A stretch of DNA of 64,000 bases, from positions 186,001 through 250,000 of the forward strand of contig NZ_CP095554.1 in NCBI RefSeq assembly GCF_023078375.1, given 5' to 3'. The stretch is from Roseomonas gilardii subsp. gilardii (lineage in GTDB: Bacteria; Pseudomonadota; Alphaproteobacteria; Acetobacterales; Acetobacteraceae). The first letter of the stretch is position 1, and each line of letters opens with the position of its first letter. The notes beneath the pieces are model-generated. The model ran no database searches and was not told the origin of the DNA. It worked only from the letters and a program-made list of their open reading frames with translations. Position numbers and translations under genes: made by a program. This document shows positions 9,730 through 18,468 of this stretch, piece after piece.

Positions 9730-10887
9730 TCAGCCGAGCACCCCGGTCCGGTACAGCACCACCCGCACGCCGCCATGCGGCACCGGCGCCTCCGTGGGCA
9801 GGAAGGGCAGGCCCGTCGCCTGCGCCAGCCGCGCCTCGCTGGTCACGATCCCCACGCGCCAGCCGGCGAAGCGCTGCCGCAGCACCTGCCCGAGCGTCTG
9901 GTACAGCGGCAGCAGCGCCCCCCGGTCGCCGAGCCGCCCGCCATAGGGCGGGTTCACCATCACCAGCCCCGGCACCGCGCCTTCCGGCACCGCCAGCGCG
10001 CCGATCACCGCCTGATGGAAGCGCGTGAACGCCCCCACCCCGGCGCGCTCCGCATTGCTCCGGCTCATCGCCACCGCCCCGGCATCCCGGTCGCTGCCGA
10101 AGCACGGGGCCGCCGGTCCCCGCGCGCTCTTCACCGCCCGCATCGCCGCCCAGGCCTCCGCGTCGAAGCTCGCCAGCTTTTCGAAGGCGAAGTGCCGCCC
10201 CCGCCCGGGGTTCAGCCGCGCCGCGATCTCCGCCGCCTCGATCACGAAGGTCCCCGAGCCGCACATCGGGTCCAGCACGCTTTCGCTGCCGGTGAAGCCG
10301 CATTGCCGCAGGAACAGCGCGGCCAGCGTCTCCCGCATCGGGGCCGCGTTCACCTCGGGTTTGAAGCCGCGCCGGTGCAGAGGCTCGCCGGAGGTGTCGA
10401 GGCTGATCGTGCAGAGATCCCGCTCGATGCGCGCCCGCACCACGAGTTCCGCCTCCTCGGAGGCCGGCGCCCCCACCGTCTCGCGGATGGCCCGCGCGAT
10501 CCGCTCCGCCGCCGCCCCGCTGTGATAGATGCGCGAGCCGGTGCAGCTGGCCTCGACCCGGAACGGCACATCCGGCCGCAGCACGCGCGCCCATTCCACC
10601 CGCCGCGCCCGCGCATCGAGCTGCGCCAGATGCGTCACGCGGAACGCATCCAGCCGCGCCAGCACGCGCCCCGCCCCACGGACCCACAGGTTGGCACGCC
10701 ACACCTCCGGCCAGCCGCCGCGGATCGTCACGCCTCCCGGCACCGCCCTGGGCTGCTTGAATCCCTTGCCGCGCACCTCGTCGTGGAGCACGGCCTCCAG
10801 CCCCGGCGGGGCCGCCAGGAAGATCTCGAAATCCTGGTCCTTGGTCATCTCGTCCGCCCGATGGGGAGCCTGCCGCGCGCTGGTCAT
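9730..10887 (-). CDS. THUMP-domain class I SAM-dependent RNA methyltransferase (RlmL-N/YpsC-like)
   Basis: About 385 residues. An N-terminal ferredoxin-like/THUMP half (FEIFLAAPPGLEAVLHDEV, then FRVEASCTGSRIYHSGAAAER) precedes a Rossmann methyltransferase with DPMCGSGTFVIEAA (SAM motif I) and the catalytic motif NPPYGGRLG typical of N2-guanine methyltransferases of rRNA. It resembles the N-terminal methyltransferase half of E. coli RlmL and Gram-positive YpsC. The start at 10887 has GGAGG about 8 nt upstream; an open frame continues further upstream but is low-complexity. It is convergent with the PPOX gene, with only 4 bp between stops. Confidence 0.9.
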   Translation of the reverse strand: MTSARQAPHRADEMTKDQDFEIFLAAPPGLEAVLHDEVRGKGFKQPRAVPGGVTIRGGWPEVWRANLWVRGAGRVLARLDAFRVTHLAQLDARARRVEWARVLRPDVPFRVEASCTGSRIYHSGAAAERIARAIRETVGAPASEEAELVVRARIERDLCTISLDTSGEPLHRRGFKPEVNAAPMRETLAALFLRQCGFTGSESVLDPMCGSGTFVIEAAEIAARLNPGRGRHFAFEKLASFDAEAWAAMRAVKSARGPAAPCFGSDRDAGAVAMSRSNAERAGVGAFTRFHQAVIGALAVPEGAVPGLVMVNPPYGGRLGDRGALLPLYQTLGQVLRQRFAGWRVGIVTSEARLAQATGLPFLPTEAPVPHGGVRVVLYRTGVLG

Positions 10888-10982
10888 TCCGCCGCCTCCT
10901 ACCACCCCGGGGAGGCCGCGCCCACCGCGCCCCGCATCGCGTGCTGGCCTTCTCCGGGCCGGAAAGGCAGGATCGCCCCCAG

Positions 10983-11639
10983 ATGACCCTGCTTCCCCAC
11001 CCCGAGGAGGAGGACGAGGCCGAGCGCATCGCCGCCTGGCTCGCCGCCCGGCCGAGTTTCCTGGCCGAGCGCCCCCTCCTCTACCGCCATCTCGCCCCAC
11101 CCCGCCGCGTGCATGGGGAAAGGCTGGCCGACCACATGGCCGCGATGTTGGCGGCCGAGCGCCATGCCCTGCGCGACACCGCCCGGGCCGCGCGCTCCGG
11201 CGACAGCCTTGCCACCCGTGTCCAGGGCGCCGTCCTGGCGCTGATCGGCACCCAGGACCCGGCCGAAACCATCGCCCTGGAATGGCCCACCCTGCTCGGC
11301 CTGGATTCCGTGGCCCTGGCCGCCGAGGGCTTGCCGCGCCGCCATCTCCGCCCGCTCCGCCCGGGCATGCTCGACCGCCTCCTCCCCCCGGGCCGCCATC
11401 TGCTGCTGCGCGACCGCGCCGCTGGCTGCCTGCCCGACGACATCATTCTGCATGGCGAGACGGCCCCCCTCGTCTCACGCGATGCCCTGCTGCGCCTGCC
11501 CGGAACCGGCCTGCTGGCGCTGGGCACGCGCGAGCCCGCCCTGCTGCCCCTCCAGGGCTCCGGCCGGGCCCTGGATTTCCTCGCCCGTGCCGCGGCCGCG
11601 GCTCTCCTGGCCACGAAGGAAGGCGTGGCGGCCGGATGA
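10983..11639 (+). CDS. DUF484 family protein, partner of xerC
   Basis: 218 residues of the DUF484 family: IAAWLAARPSFLAERPLLYRHL at the N-terminus, then a GAF-like domain and a closing RALDFLARAAAAAL. Genes of this family sit directly before xerC across Proteobacteria. Here the stop overlaps the xerC start as ATGA at 11636-11639, so the two are translationally coupled. No biochemical role is established. The start at 10983 follows the RNA methyltransferase gene divergently. Confidence 0.88.
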   Translation: MTLLPHPEEEDEAERIAAWLAARPSFLAERPLLYRHLAPPRRVHGERLADHMAAMLAAERHALRDTARAARSGDSLATRVQGAVLALIGTQDPAETIALEWPTLLGLDSVALAAEGLPRRHLRPLRPGMLDRLLPPGRHLLLRDRAAGCLPDDIILHGETAPLVSRDALLRLPGTGLLALGTREPALLPLQGSGRALDFLARAAAAALLATKEGVAAG

Positions 11640-12601
11640 AGCGTCCCGTCCCTGCCCCATCCGGCACCGCCCTGTCGCCGGAATCCGCCCGGCTGGACGC
11701 CATCGCCGCCCGCGCCGCCTTTCTCGAATGGCTCGCCGGGGAACGGCGCTCCAGCCGCCACACGATCACCGCCTACGGCCGCGATCTGGCGGATTTCCTG
11801 GGCTTCCTGACCCATCACCTGGGCCGCGAACCCGACCTCGCCGCCCTGGCCGCCCTCCGGCCCGCCGATCTCCGCGCCTTCCTGGCCCGGCGCCAGGAGG
11901 ATGGCGCCGGCAATGCCACGCGCGCCCGCCAGCTCGCCGCCGTGCGGGCCTTCCTGCGCTGGCTGGCCCGCCACCACGGGCTGCCGCTGGACATGCTGGC
12001 GGGGCTGCGCGGCCCCCGGCTCAAGCCCCCCATCCCTAAGGCCCTCACCGCCACCCAGGCACGCGGCGTGGTGGCGGAGATCGGCCAGGGCCAGGACGAT
12101 CCCGCCCTGTCCGCCCGGGACAATGCCCTCTTCACGCTGCTCTACGGCGCCGGGCTCCGCATCTCCGAGGCCCTGTCCCTCAATGTCCGCGATGCCCCGC
12201 AACCCGGTGGCACGCTCCGCATCCGCGGCAAGGGCGACAAGGAACGCCTCGTCCCCGTCCTGCCCGCCGTGGCCGCCGCCATCGCCGAATCCCTGCGTTA
12301 CCGCCCCGGTGCCCGACCGGAAGACCCGCTCTTCATCGGGGCCCGGGGCGGTCGCCTGCACGACGCCCTGGCGCGCAAGCTGATCCAGAACCACCGGCGC
12401 CTCGCCGGCCTGCCGGAACACGCCACCCCGCACGCCCTGCGCCATTCCTTCGCCACGCATCTGCTGGGCGGCGGCGCCGACCTGCGCGTGATCCAGGAAC
12501 TACTGGGCCATGCCAGCCTGTCCACCACCCAGCGCTACGCGGCGGTGGATGCCGCCGGGCTGCTGGAGACCTGGCGCAAGGCGCATCCGCGTGGCGGCTG
12601 A
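11636..12601 (+). CDS. xerC: Tyrosine recombinase XerC
   Basis: 321 residues. The N-terminal SAM-like core-binding domain (AFLEWLAGERRSSRHTITAY) precedes the catalytic domain with all tyrosine-recombinase residues: R in GAGLRISEALSL, K in GKGDKER, HALRHSFATH, H in LGHASLSTTQ and the nucleophile Y in QRYAAVD. With XerD it resolves chromosome dimers at dif. Length, the DUF484 partner and the lack of phage genes favour host XerC over a phage integrase. Confidence 0.92.
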   Translation: MKRPVPAPSGTALSPESARLDAIAARAAFLEWLAGERRSSRHTITAYGRDLADFLGFLTHHLGREPDLAALAALRPADLRAFLARRQEDGAGNATRARQLAAVRAFLRWLARHHGLPLDMLAGLRGPRLKPPIPKALTATQARGVVAEIGQGQDDPALSARDNALFTLLYGAGLRISEALSLNVRDAPQPGGTLRIRGKGDKERLVPVLPAVAAAIAESLRYRPGARPEDPLFIGARGGRLHDALARKLIQNHRRLAGLPEHATPHALRHSFATHLLGGGADLRVIQELLGHASLSTTQRYAAVDAAGLLETWRKAHPRGG

Positions 12602-12620
12602 TGGGTGCTGGGCTCGATTT

Positions 12621-12658
12621 CCTTGACTTTATAGGATTTATATCCTAACAAGTCAAGG
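12621..12658. repeat. 38-bp imperfect palindrome downstream of xerC
   Basis: The arms CCTTGACTT (12621-12629) and AAGTCAAGG (12650-12658) are perfect complements, with a second inner pair TAGGAT / ATCCTA. The element is AT-rich in a GC-rich setting and starts 20 bp after the xerC stop. It could be a transcript-end hairpin or a dyad operator in front of the lysis-like gene at 12803; TTGACT inside it could serve as a -35 box, but no good -10 is spaced from it. Confidence 0.6.
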
Positions 12659-12802
12659 CCAACGGGTGAACCACGCCCGGCGGTCCTCCCCCAGACCATC
12701 CCTGCACCGGAATTCCCGGCCGTCCCAACGCGGCCGGGGATGGCCGCGCCGCCATGCCTTCGGGCCCGGTTCCGCGCGGCCGGTGCGTCGCGCGAGGCCC
12801 CC

Positions 12803-13987
12803 ATGCCCCTTCCTCATCTGCCCCTCGCGGTGGCTCTGTTGCCGGACATCGCCCGGCGGCTTGCCACCGATGCCTCCGGCCTTCTCGGCCGCCGGATTTC
12901 CGAGGCCGTCGCCCAGGCCACCGGCGCCACCGATGCCCAGGCGGCCCATGCCACCGTGGCGGCTGATCCCGGACTCGCGGCCAGCCTCCGGATGCGCCTG
13001 GCGGAGATCCTTCTGGCGCATCCCCCGGAAAGCGATGGCGCGGCCCCCGGTCGCAGTGAGAAGCCCGCCCCCGGCCATCTGGAGTTGCCACCCCTGCAAC
13101 CCCTGCCCTGGGGGCCGGCCCTGATCTCCAGCCTGGTGATCCTGGCCTTCCTGGTGGTGATGGTGCTGCTGGTCTCCTTCAACCACGCCTTTCCGCCGGA
13201 AACCGCGGCGCTGGTGAACATCACCGTGGGCACGCTGGGGGCCGCCTTCGCCTCGGTGGTGAATTTCTGGATCGGCTCCTCACAATCCGCGCATGAGAAG
13301 GACCGCCTCGCCGGCGTGCTGCAACGGGCGCAGACGGCGCAGGCCGGGGCGCAGGTGCAGTCCGCCCTTTCCACCCTGCGCGACATGGCCGCGGCACCGC
13401 CCGGCACGGCCAGTCTGGCCAGCCTGCCCCGGAACGCCGTCTCCCCCGATTCGGCGGAGGCCCGCTTCGACCGCTGCCTCGCCATCGTGCTGCAACAGGA
13501 AGGCGGCTTCGTGAACGATCCGCAGGATCCCGGCGGCGCCACGAACATGGGTATCACGCGGGAGGTGCTCAGCGCCTTCCGCGACCGGGCGGTGAGCGTG
13601 GAGGAGGTCCGCGACCTGTCCCGCGCCGAGGCGCGCGAGATCTATCGCGCCCGGTACTGGACGCCGATGCGCTGCGCGGACCTGCCGCCGGGCGTCGATC
13701 TCGGCGTTTTCGATTTCGGGGTGAATGCCGGTCCCTCCCGCGCGGTGAAGATGCTGCAAAGGGCGGTGGGCGTCACGGCGGACGGTTCGGTCGGCCCCAT
13801 CACCCTGGCCGCCGCGCGCACCCTGGAATCGGAGCGCCTGATCGCCTCCTTCTCCGAAGCCCGCCTCGCCTATTACCGCTCGCTGGACGGTTTCGCGCGT
13901 TTCGGCCGAGGCTGGACCAGCCGGACGGAGGCGGTGCGGACAGCGGCGCTCCGGATGGCCGGCACGCAAAGCCAGGCCGCCGCCTGA
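12803..13987 (+). CDS. Fused holin-like membrane domain and GH108 peptidoglycan hydrolase
   Basis: 394 residues. Residues 1-100 are soluble and Ala-rich. Two membrane helices follow (about 105-127 and 134-158), ending in NFWIGSSQSAHEKDRL, a layout seen in holin-like proteins of alphaproteobacterial phages and gene transfer agents. Residues 222-310 are a GH108 muramidase domain with the catalytic glutamate E233 in QQEGGFVNDPQDPGGATNMG, and the C-terminus is a PG_binding_3-type domain (AVGVTADGSVGPITLAAART). Endolysin and holin are normally separate genes. No capsid or tail genes are near, but tRNA-Arg, a common integration target, lies 73 bp downstream. Start chosen at ATG 12803; an in-frame GTG/ATG region upstream encodes low-complexity sequence. 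Confidence 0.8.
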   Translation: MPLPHLPLAVALLPDIARRLATDASGLLGRRISEAVAQATGATDAQAAHATVAADPGLAASLRMRLAEILLAHPPESDGAAPGRSEKPAPGHLELPPLQPLPWGPALISSLVILAFLVVMVLLVSFNHAFPPETAALVNITVGTLGAAFASVVNFWIGSSQSAHEKDRLAGVLQRAQTAQAGAQVQSALSTLRDMAAAPPGTASLASLPRNAVSPDSAEARFDRCLAIVLQQEGGFVNDPQDPGGATNMGITREVLSAFRDRAVSVEEVRDLSRAEAREIYRARYWTPMRCADLPPGVDLGVFDFGVNAGPSRAVKMLQRAVGVTADGSVGPITLAAARTLESERLIASFSEARLAYYRSLDGFARFGRGWTSRTEAVRTAALRMAGTQSQAAA

Positions 13988-14059
13988 AGGACACGGCATC
14001 CGCTCGCATGGCGCTGGGGGCTTCCCCTCCCCGGCGCCATGCGCTAGACGGGCGCTGAC

Positions 14060-14136
14060 GGACCCGTAGCTCAGCTGGATAGAGCGTTGCCCTCCGAAGG
14101 CAAAGGTCGTACGTTCGAATCGTATCGGGTCCGCCA
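14060..14136 (+). tRNA. tRNA-Arg (anticodon CCG)
   Basis: A full cloverleaf: acceptor GGACCCG / CGGGTCC, D-arm GCTCAGCTGGATAGAGC, anticodon stem TTGCC / GGCAA around loop CTCCGAA (anticodon CCG, reading CGG), T-arm with TTCGAAT, discriminator G and encoded CCA. 77 nt. Confidence 0.97.
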
Positions 14137-14183
14137 TTTCCCTTTCATATCCGCGCTTTGAGCCGGTTGGCTTGCCAGCCCGC

Positions 14184-14915
14184 ATGGCTGCGCCCGACAC
14201 TCGGCCTCCCCATCCGGGAGTCACGCCGCTGTCCCGTTCCGCCCGCCTGCTCGACCTGCTCCAGGCTCTGCGCCGCAGGCGGCATCCCGTGCGTGGGGCC
14301 GAACTGGCGGAGGAACTCGGCGTCTCGCTGCGCACCCTCTACCGCGACATCGCCACGCTCCAGGCCCAGGGCGCCGCCATCGAGGGCGAGGCCGGGCTCG
14401 GCTACATCCTCCGTCCCGGCTTCTTCCTGCCACCCTTGCGCTTCAGCGAGGACGAGATGGACGCGCTCCTCCTCGGCCTGCGCTTCGTCGCCCAGCGTGG
14501 CGACCCGGTGCTCGACGAGGCCGCCGAGGATGCCCTGGCCAAGATCCTCGCCGCCATGCCGCCGGAGGCAGAGGCCCAGGCACGCGACGGCGCCCTGCTG
14601 TCGGGCATGAACAGCAGTGCTGGCGCCCCGCACCTCGCCACGCTGCGCGAGGCGATGCAGCAGGAGCGGCGCCTGCATTTCCGCTATACGGACAAGAAGG
14701 GCGCGGCGAGCGAGCGCACCGTCTGGCCGGTGGCCATCGGCTTCTTCGGGGAGGCCGAGGTCCTGGCCGCCTGGTGCGAGATGCGGCAGGACTTCCGGCA
14801 TTTCCGCCTCGACCGCATCGCGGCGCTGCGGATCGACGCGACCCGCTACCCACGCCGCCGCCGGCTGCTCCTGGCCGAATGGCGCCTGCAACAGGATCTC
14901 GAAGCCTTGTTCTGA
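14184..14915 (+). CDS. YafY-type HTH and WYL-domain transcriptional regulator
   Basis: 243 residues. The N-terminal DeoR-like winged HTH reads RSARLLDLLQALRRRRHPV then LGVSLRTLYRDIATLQAQGA. The C-terminal WYL region begins near residue 145 (LHFRYTDKKGAASERTVWPV, HFRLDRIAALRI). WYL regulators sense nucleic-acid or nucleotide ligands in several systems. It is followed after 71 bp by a small VOC protein on the same strand, a pairing common for YafY regulators. A TTG 12 nt upstream is an alternative start. Confidence 0.85.
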   Translation: MAAPDTRPPHPGVTPLSRSARLLDLLQALRRRRHPVRGAELAEELGVSLRTLYRDIATLQAQGAAIEGEAGLGYILRPGFFLPPLRFSEDEMDALLLGLRFVAQRGDPVLDEAAEDALAKILAAMPPEAEAQARDGALLSGMNSSAGAPHLATLREAMQQERRLHFRYTDKKGAASERTVWPVAIGFFGEAEVLAAWCEMRQDFRHFRLDRIAALRIDATRYPRRRRLLLAEWRLQQDLEALF

Positions 14916-14986
14916 CCGCTGCTGACGGAAACTGTCACCGCCCCCGGCCATGCTGCCTTCCGAACCGCAGATCAGGAGATTCCGGC

Positions 14987-15343
14987 ATGCCGCAACTCGA
15001 CCTCACGATCCTCCATGTCGCCAGCGCCACGGACAGCGCGGCCTTCTATGCCCGGCTGCTCGGCCAGGCACCCGAGGAAGCCTCCGCCACCTTCGCCCTC
15101 TTCCGCAGCGGGCCCGGCGCTGGCATCGGCCTCTGGCAGCGGGACGGTGTGGAACCATCCTCCGCCGGGGCACCGGGCAATTCGGAACTCGCTTTCCTGG
15201 CCCCGGATGTGGACGCCGTCCATGCCGAGTGGGCCGCCGCCGGTGTCACCATCCTGCAACCGCCCACGGATATGGATTTCGGCCGCTGCTTCACCGCGCA
15301 GGACCCGGACGGCCATCGCCTGCGTGTCTTCCGCCCCGGCTGA
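14987..15343 (+). CDS. VOC (glyoxalase/bleomycin-resistance) family protein
   Basis: 118 residues, one vicinal-oxygen-chelate unit: DLTILHVASATDSAAFYARL, a central LAFLAPDVDAVHAEWAAAGV, and a C-terminal FTAQDPDGHRLRVFRPG. An AGGAG lies 11 nt before the ATG. It probably shares a transcript with the WYL regulator gene upstream. The substrate cannot be told from sequence; antibiotic binding and lyase roles are both possible in this superfamily. Confidence 0.82.
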   Translation: MPQLDLTILHVASATDSAAFYARLLGQAPEEASATFALFRSGPGAGIGLWQRDGVEPSSAGAPGNSELAFLAPDVDAVHAEWAAAGVTILQPPTDMDFGRCFTAQDPDGHRLRVFRPG

Positions 15344-15497
15344 ATCAGCCCTTCCCCCGGAACATGGCCACGAAGAATTTCTCGTGACAGGGCTGGCCCC
15401 GGGGCGGCGGGGCTGACATTGCGTGGCGGACCCGGCGCCTCCGGTGCGCCATCCCCACCCGGTGCCATGATGACCACAGCCCGCCGACGCCCCCGCC

Positions 15498-16394
15498 ATG
15501 GATAAGCGTGTCCTGAACGGCGTGCTGCTCGCCTTCCTCGCCTATGCGTCCTATGCGCTGAGCGATGCCTCGATCAAGCTGATCGAAGGCGCGCTGGACC
15601 CCTTCGAGGTCGCCTTCTTCGGCGCTGTGCTGGGGCTGGGGGCGGTCCCCTTCATCCTCGGCCCCGGTGACCGGCTGACGGATCTGGTGGTGTCGCGCCA
15701 TCACGGCCTGTGGCTGCTGCGCGGCGTCTTCGCGGTGGTCGGCAGCCTGTCCAGCATCATCGCCTTCACCGCCCTGCCGATGGCGGAGGCCTTCTGCCTG
15801 ATCTTCCTGCTGCCCGTCTTCGTCACGATCCTCTCGGTGATCTTCCTGAAGGAAGCCGTGGGATGGCGCCGCTGGTCGGCGGTGATCGTGGGCTTCCTGG
15901 GCGTGCTGATCGTGCTGCGGCCGGGCTTCCGGGAACTTACCGCCGGGCATCTGGCCGCCATCATCGGCGGCTTCTCCGGCGCGGTGACGATCATCATCCT
16001 GCGCGCCCTGGGAGGAAAGGAGAAGCGGATCTCCCTCTACGGCGCTGGGCTGATCGGACCGATCCTGGTCAGCTTCCTGCTGATGCTGCCCCGCTTCGCC
16101 TGGCCGAGCGGCGAGCAGTGGCTCTATCTCGCCGGCTACGGCCTCCTCGCCGCGGGCGGCAATGTGCTGATCATGCTGGCCTCGGCCAAGGCCCCCGCCA
16201 GCCTCGTGGCGCCGACGCAGTACAGCCAGATGCTCTGGGGCGTCGGGCTGGGCTACGCGGTCTTCGGCGACCAGCTGGACGGCTGGATGTTCCTCGGCAT
16301 GGCGGTGATCGTGGGCTCCGGCCTCTTCACCTTCCTGCGCGAAACCCGCCGCACCACCTGGTGGCGCCGCGTACCGCCGGTCCATCCGCAATAG
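15498..16394 (+). CDS. DMT superfamily (EamA) transporter
   Basis: 298 residues with ten predicted membrane helices in two EamA repeats, for example LLAFLAYASYALSDASIKLI at the start and GWMFLGMAVIVGSGLFTFL at the end. The end of the first repeat has the typical FLLPVFVTILSVIFLKE. These are metabolite exporters of the inner membrane. The substrate is unknown. It stands alone, followed by a 312-bp dispersed repeat. Confidence 0.88.
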   Translation: MDKRVLNGVLLAFLAYASYALSDASIKLIEGALDPFEVAFFGAVLGLGAVPFILGPGDRLTDLVVSRHHGLWLLRGVFAVVGSLSSIIAFTALPMAEAFCLIFLLPVFVTILSVIFLKEAVGWRRWSAVIVGFLGVLIVLRPGFRELTAGHLAAIIGGFSGAVTIIILRALGGKEKRISLYGAGLIGPILVSFLLMLPRFAWPSGEQWLYLAGYGLLAAGGNVLIMLASAKAPASLVAPTQYSQMLWGVGLGYAVFGDQLDGWMFLGMAVIVGSGLFTFLRETRRTTWWRRVPPVHPQ

Positions 16395-16445
16395 GCGCCG
16401 GCCGGGAAGGGCAAGGCCTGTCTGCCGGCCCGCTGCCTGATATCC

Positions 16446-16757
16446 CCGGGAGAGGCGGCGCCTCTCCCGGACCCTCTCCGCCGGGGACCGAAGCCGGTCC
16501 CCAGACCCCGGGCTTTCGTTGGCGCTGGCGGCTGCCGCCAGTCTGCGGGCCGATCCCTGAAAACAGGTGGATCGGCGGGGCGCCCGAGAAGAAGAAAGCC
16601 GCGGGGTCCGTGCTGGTGGCACCCGCAGTCGCCGGAGAGCATGGCTCTCCAGCGCGCCCCGGCCGACAGCAGGAGCCAACGAATGGGGCCCAGGGCCCGC
16701 AGGGTCCTGGCGGATAGGGGGTCCGGGGGAAAGGCGGAGCCTTGCCCCCGGAAAGCA
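16446..16757. repeat. Dispersed intergenic repeat, copy 1
   Basis: An intergenic block of about 310 bp between the DMT and LigD-like genes. It opens with a hairpin (GGGAGAGGCGGCGCCTCTCCC region) followed by ACCCTCTCCGCCGGG, has a middle with CCCCGGGCTTTC and GATCCCTG, and ends with CGCAGGGTCCTGGCGGATAG, GGTCCGGGGGAAAGGC and a closing hairpin. The same modules in the same order occur at 26577-26862. No coding potential is apparent on either strand. Confidence 0.7.
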
Positions 16758-16769
16758 GCGCCCGGCGGA

Positions 16770-18380
16770 TCAGCGCAGCCGTTGCAGTGGCGGCAGAGGC
16801 CGGACCGCCGCCTCCATCCCGCCCCAGGGGTCCGGCGCCTCCAGCCGGGCCGGGGCGGTCGCGATGGTGAAGTGCCGGGGGTCGAGACCTTCCTTCACCT
16901 CCTCCCAGCCCAGCGGCATCGCCACCGGGGCGCCGGGCCTGGCGCGGGGCGACCAGGGCGCCACCGCCGAGGCCCCGCGCGCATTGCGCTGGAAATCCAG
17001 AAAGATCCGCCCTTTCCGCCCGGCCAGGGCGGATTGCGTGGTGAAACGCTCCGGTGCTGCCCGTGCCAGCCCTTCGCAGATCGCCTCCGCCACGGCGTGC
17101 AGCCGGTCCCAGCGCGCGCCCGCGGCCAGCGGCACCACCACATGGAGGCCCTTGCCGCCCGTGGTCTTGCAGAAGGGCACGAGATCCAGCGCCAGCAGCC
17201 GTTCCCGCAGCGCCAGCGCCGCCGCGACCACCGCATCGAAGGGCAGGCCCTCGGCCGGATCAAGGTCCAGCACCATCCGGTCCGGCTGCGCCAGACGGAC
17301 GCTGCGGGCACCCCAGGGATGGATCTCCAGCACGCCGGACTGGGCCAGGGCCATCAGGGATTCCACCGAATCCACCTGGATCAGCGGCCTTTCCTCGCCG
17401 CGCGGCCGCACCGTGCCGACCAGCGGCGAGAGCCCCCGCGCGGCATGGCGCTGCACGAAGCGCGCCCCTTCGATCCCTTCCGGGGCCCGCACCAGGGTCA
17501 ATGGCCGCCCGGCGATGGCCGGCAACAGACGCGGCGCCACCTTCTCCAGATAGAGGGCAAGGCCATGCTTGGTGACCGGCTCCTCATCGCCGGAAGCGGG
17601 CCAGTAGATCCGCTCCGGATGCGTCAGCACCACGCCGGCCACCCGGGGCGAGCGCACCCCGCCGCGCCCGTCCTCCGGGGATGGCATGGTGCCGGTCCTG
17701 CGCGATGCCGTCACGCTCCGCTTCCGGCTTCTGCCGCCTTCCGGCGGTGCATCCTCCAGTGGTTCACGCCTGGGCTTCGGCGTCTTCCCCGGCCTGGGCG
17801 GCGCACCACCGGCGATACCCGCCAGGTCGCGCCCGGACACGATCGAGGTGGTCGCATCCTCCAGCAGCGCATCGCCCGAACCTGGCCGCGCCTCGTCGTC
17901 CCGGTCCTTGATCAGCAGCCAGTTCCGCCGTGTGCCACGGCTCCGCATCAGCACGAGGTGCCAGTCGCCTTTCAGCCTCTGCCCATGCAGGCGGAAATGC
18001 AGGCGGCCCTTGGCCAGTTCCTCCTCCGGATCGTCGGAAAGCGGCTCCCAGCGGCCGCGATCCCACAGCATCACCGTTCCGGCGCCATAGCCGGAGCCGA
18101 TCTGGCCCTCGAAGCCGCCATATTCGATGGGGTGGTCCTCCACCTCCACCGCCAGCCGCTTCTGCTCCGGATCGAGGCTCGGCCCACGCGTCACCGCCCA
18201 GGATTTCAGGACCCCGCCCATCTCCAGCCGGAAGTCGTAGTGCAGCCGGGTGGCGTCATGCTTCTGCACCACGAAGAGTCCGCCGCCCGCATGCGCGCGC
18301 GGCTCTGCACCGGCGGGTTCCGGCGTTCGGCGGAAATCGCGCTTGCGGCGATAGGAGGCGAGCGGAGCGGGTTCGGCCAT
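16770..18380 (-). CDS. ligD: LigD-like end-joining protein with phosphoesterase and polymerase domains but no ligase domain
   Basis: 536 residues. Residues about 30-165 are the 3'-phosphoesterase domain (FVVQKHDATRLHYDFRLEM, YGGFEGQIGSGYGAGTV, RNWLLIKDRDD). Residues about 250-530 are the LigD primase-polymerase domain (VVLTHPERIYWP, the metal site LDLDPAEGLPFD, TTGGKGLHVVVPL, GRIFLDFQRN). In standard bacterial LigD an ATP-dependent ligase of about 330 residues (KxDG) separates the two; here only an 85-residue Pro/Arg-rich linker does. It would process and extend double-strand-break ends in Ku-dependent repair but could not seal them. No Ku or ligase gene is in the window. Confidence 0.9.
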   Translation of the reverse strand: MAEPAPLASYRRKRDFRRTPEPAGAEPRAHAGGGLFVVQKHDATRLHYDFRLEMGGVLKSWAVTRGPSLDPEQKRLAVEVEDHPIEYGGFEGQIGSGYGAGTVMLWDRGRWEPLSDDPEEELAKGRLHFRLHGQRLKGDWHLVLMRSRGTRRNWLLIKDRDDEARPGSGDALLEDATTSIVSGRDLAGIAGGAPPRPGKTPKPRREPLEDAPPEGGRSRKRSVTASRRTGTMPSPEDGRGGVRSPRVAGVVLTHPERIYWPASGDEEPVTKHGLALYLEKVAPRLLPAIAGRPLTLVRAPEGIEGARFVQRHAARGLSPLVGTVRPRGEERPLIQVDSVESLMALAQSGVLEIHPWGARSVRLAQPDRMVLDLDPAEGLPFDAVVAAALALRERLLALDLVPFCKTTGGKGLHVVVPLAAGARWDRLHAVAEAICEGLARAAPERFTTQSALAGRKGRIFLDFQRNARGASAVAPWSPRARPGAPVAMPLGWEEVKEGLDPRHFTIATAPARLEAPDPWGGMEAAVRPLPPLQRLR

Positions 18381-18468
18381 GGCAACGGGAAAACGCCCAT
18401 CCCCGGCCCGGGTTCAGCCGTCTGGCGGAGCGGGCTTCCGCTCCGCCGTCATTCCCGGGGCGGGACGC

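Noticed and set aside
11636-12601. Phage integrase
   Set aside because: The DUF484 overlap, the size and the absence of phage genes identify it as chromosomal xerC.
12621-12658. dif site next to xerC
   Set aside because: The palindrome does not show the XerC/XerD half-sites and 6-bp centre that I know, and dif is normally at the replication terminus, not beside xerC.
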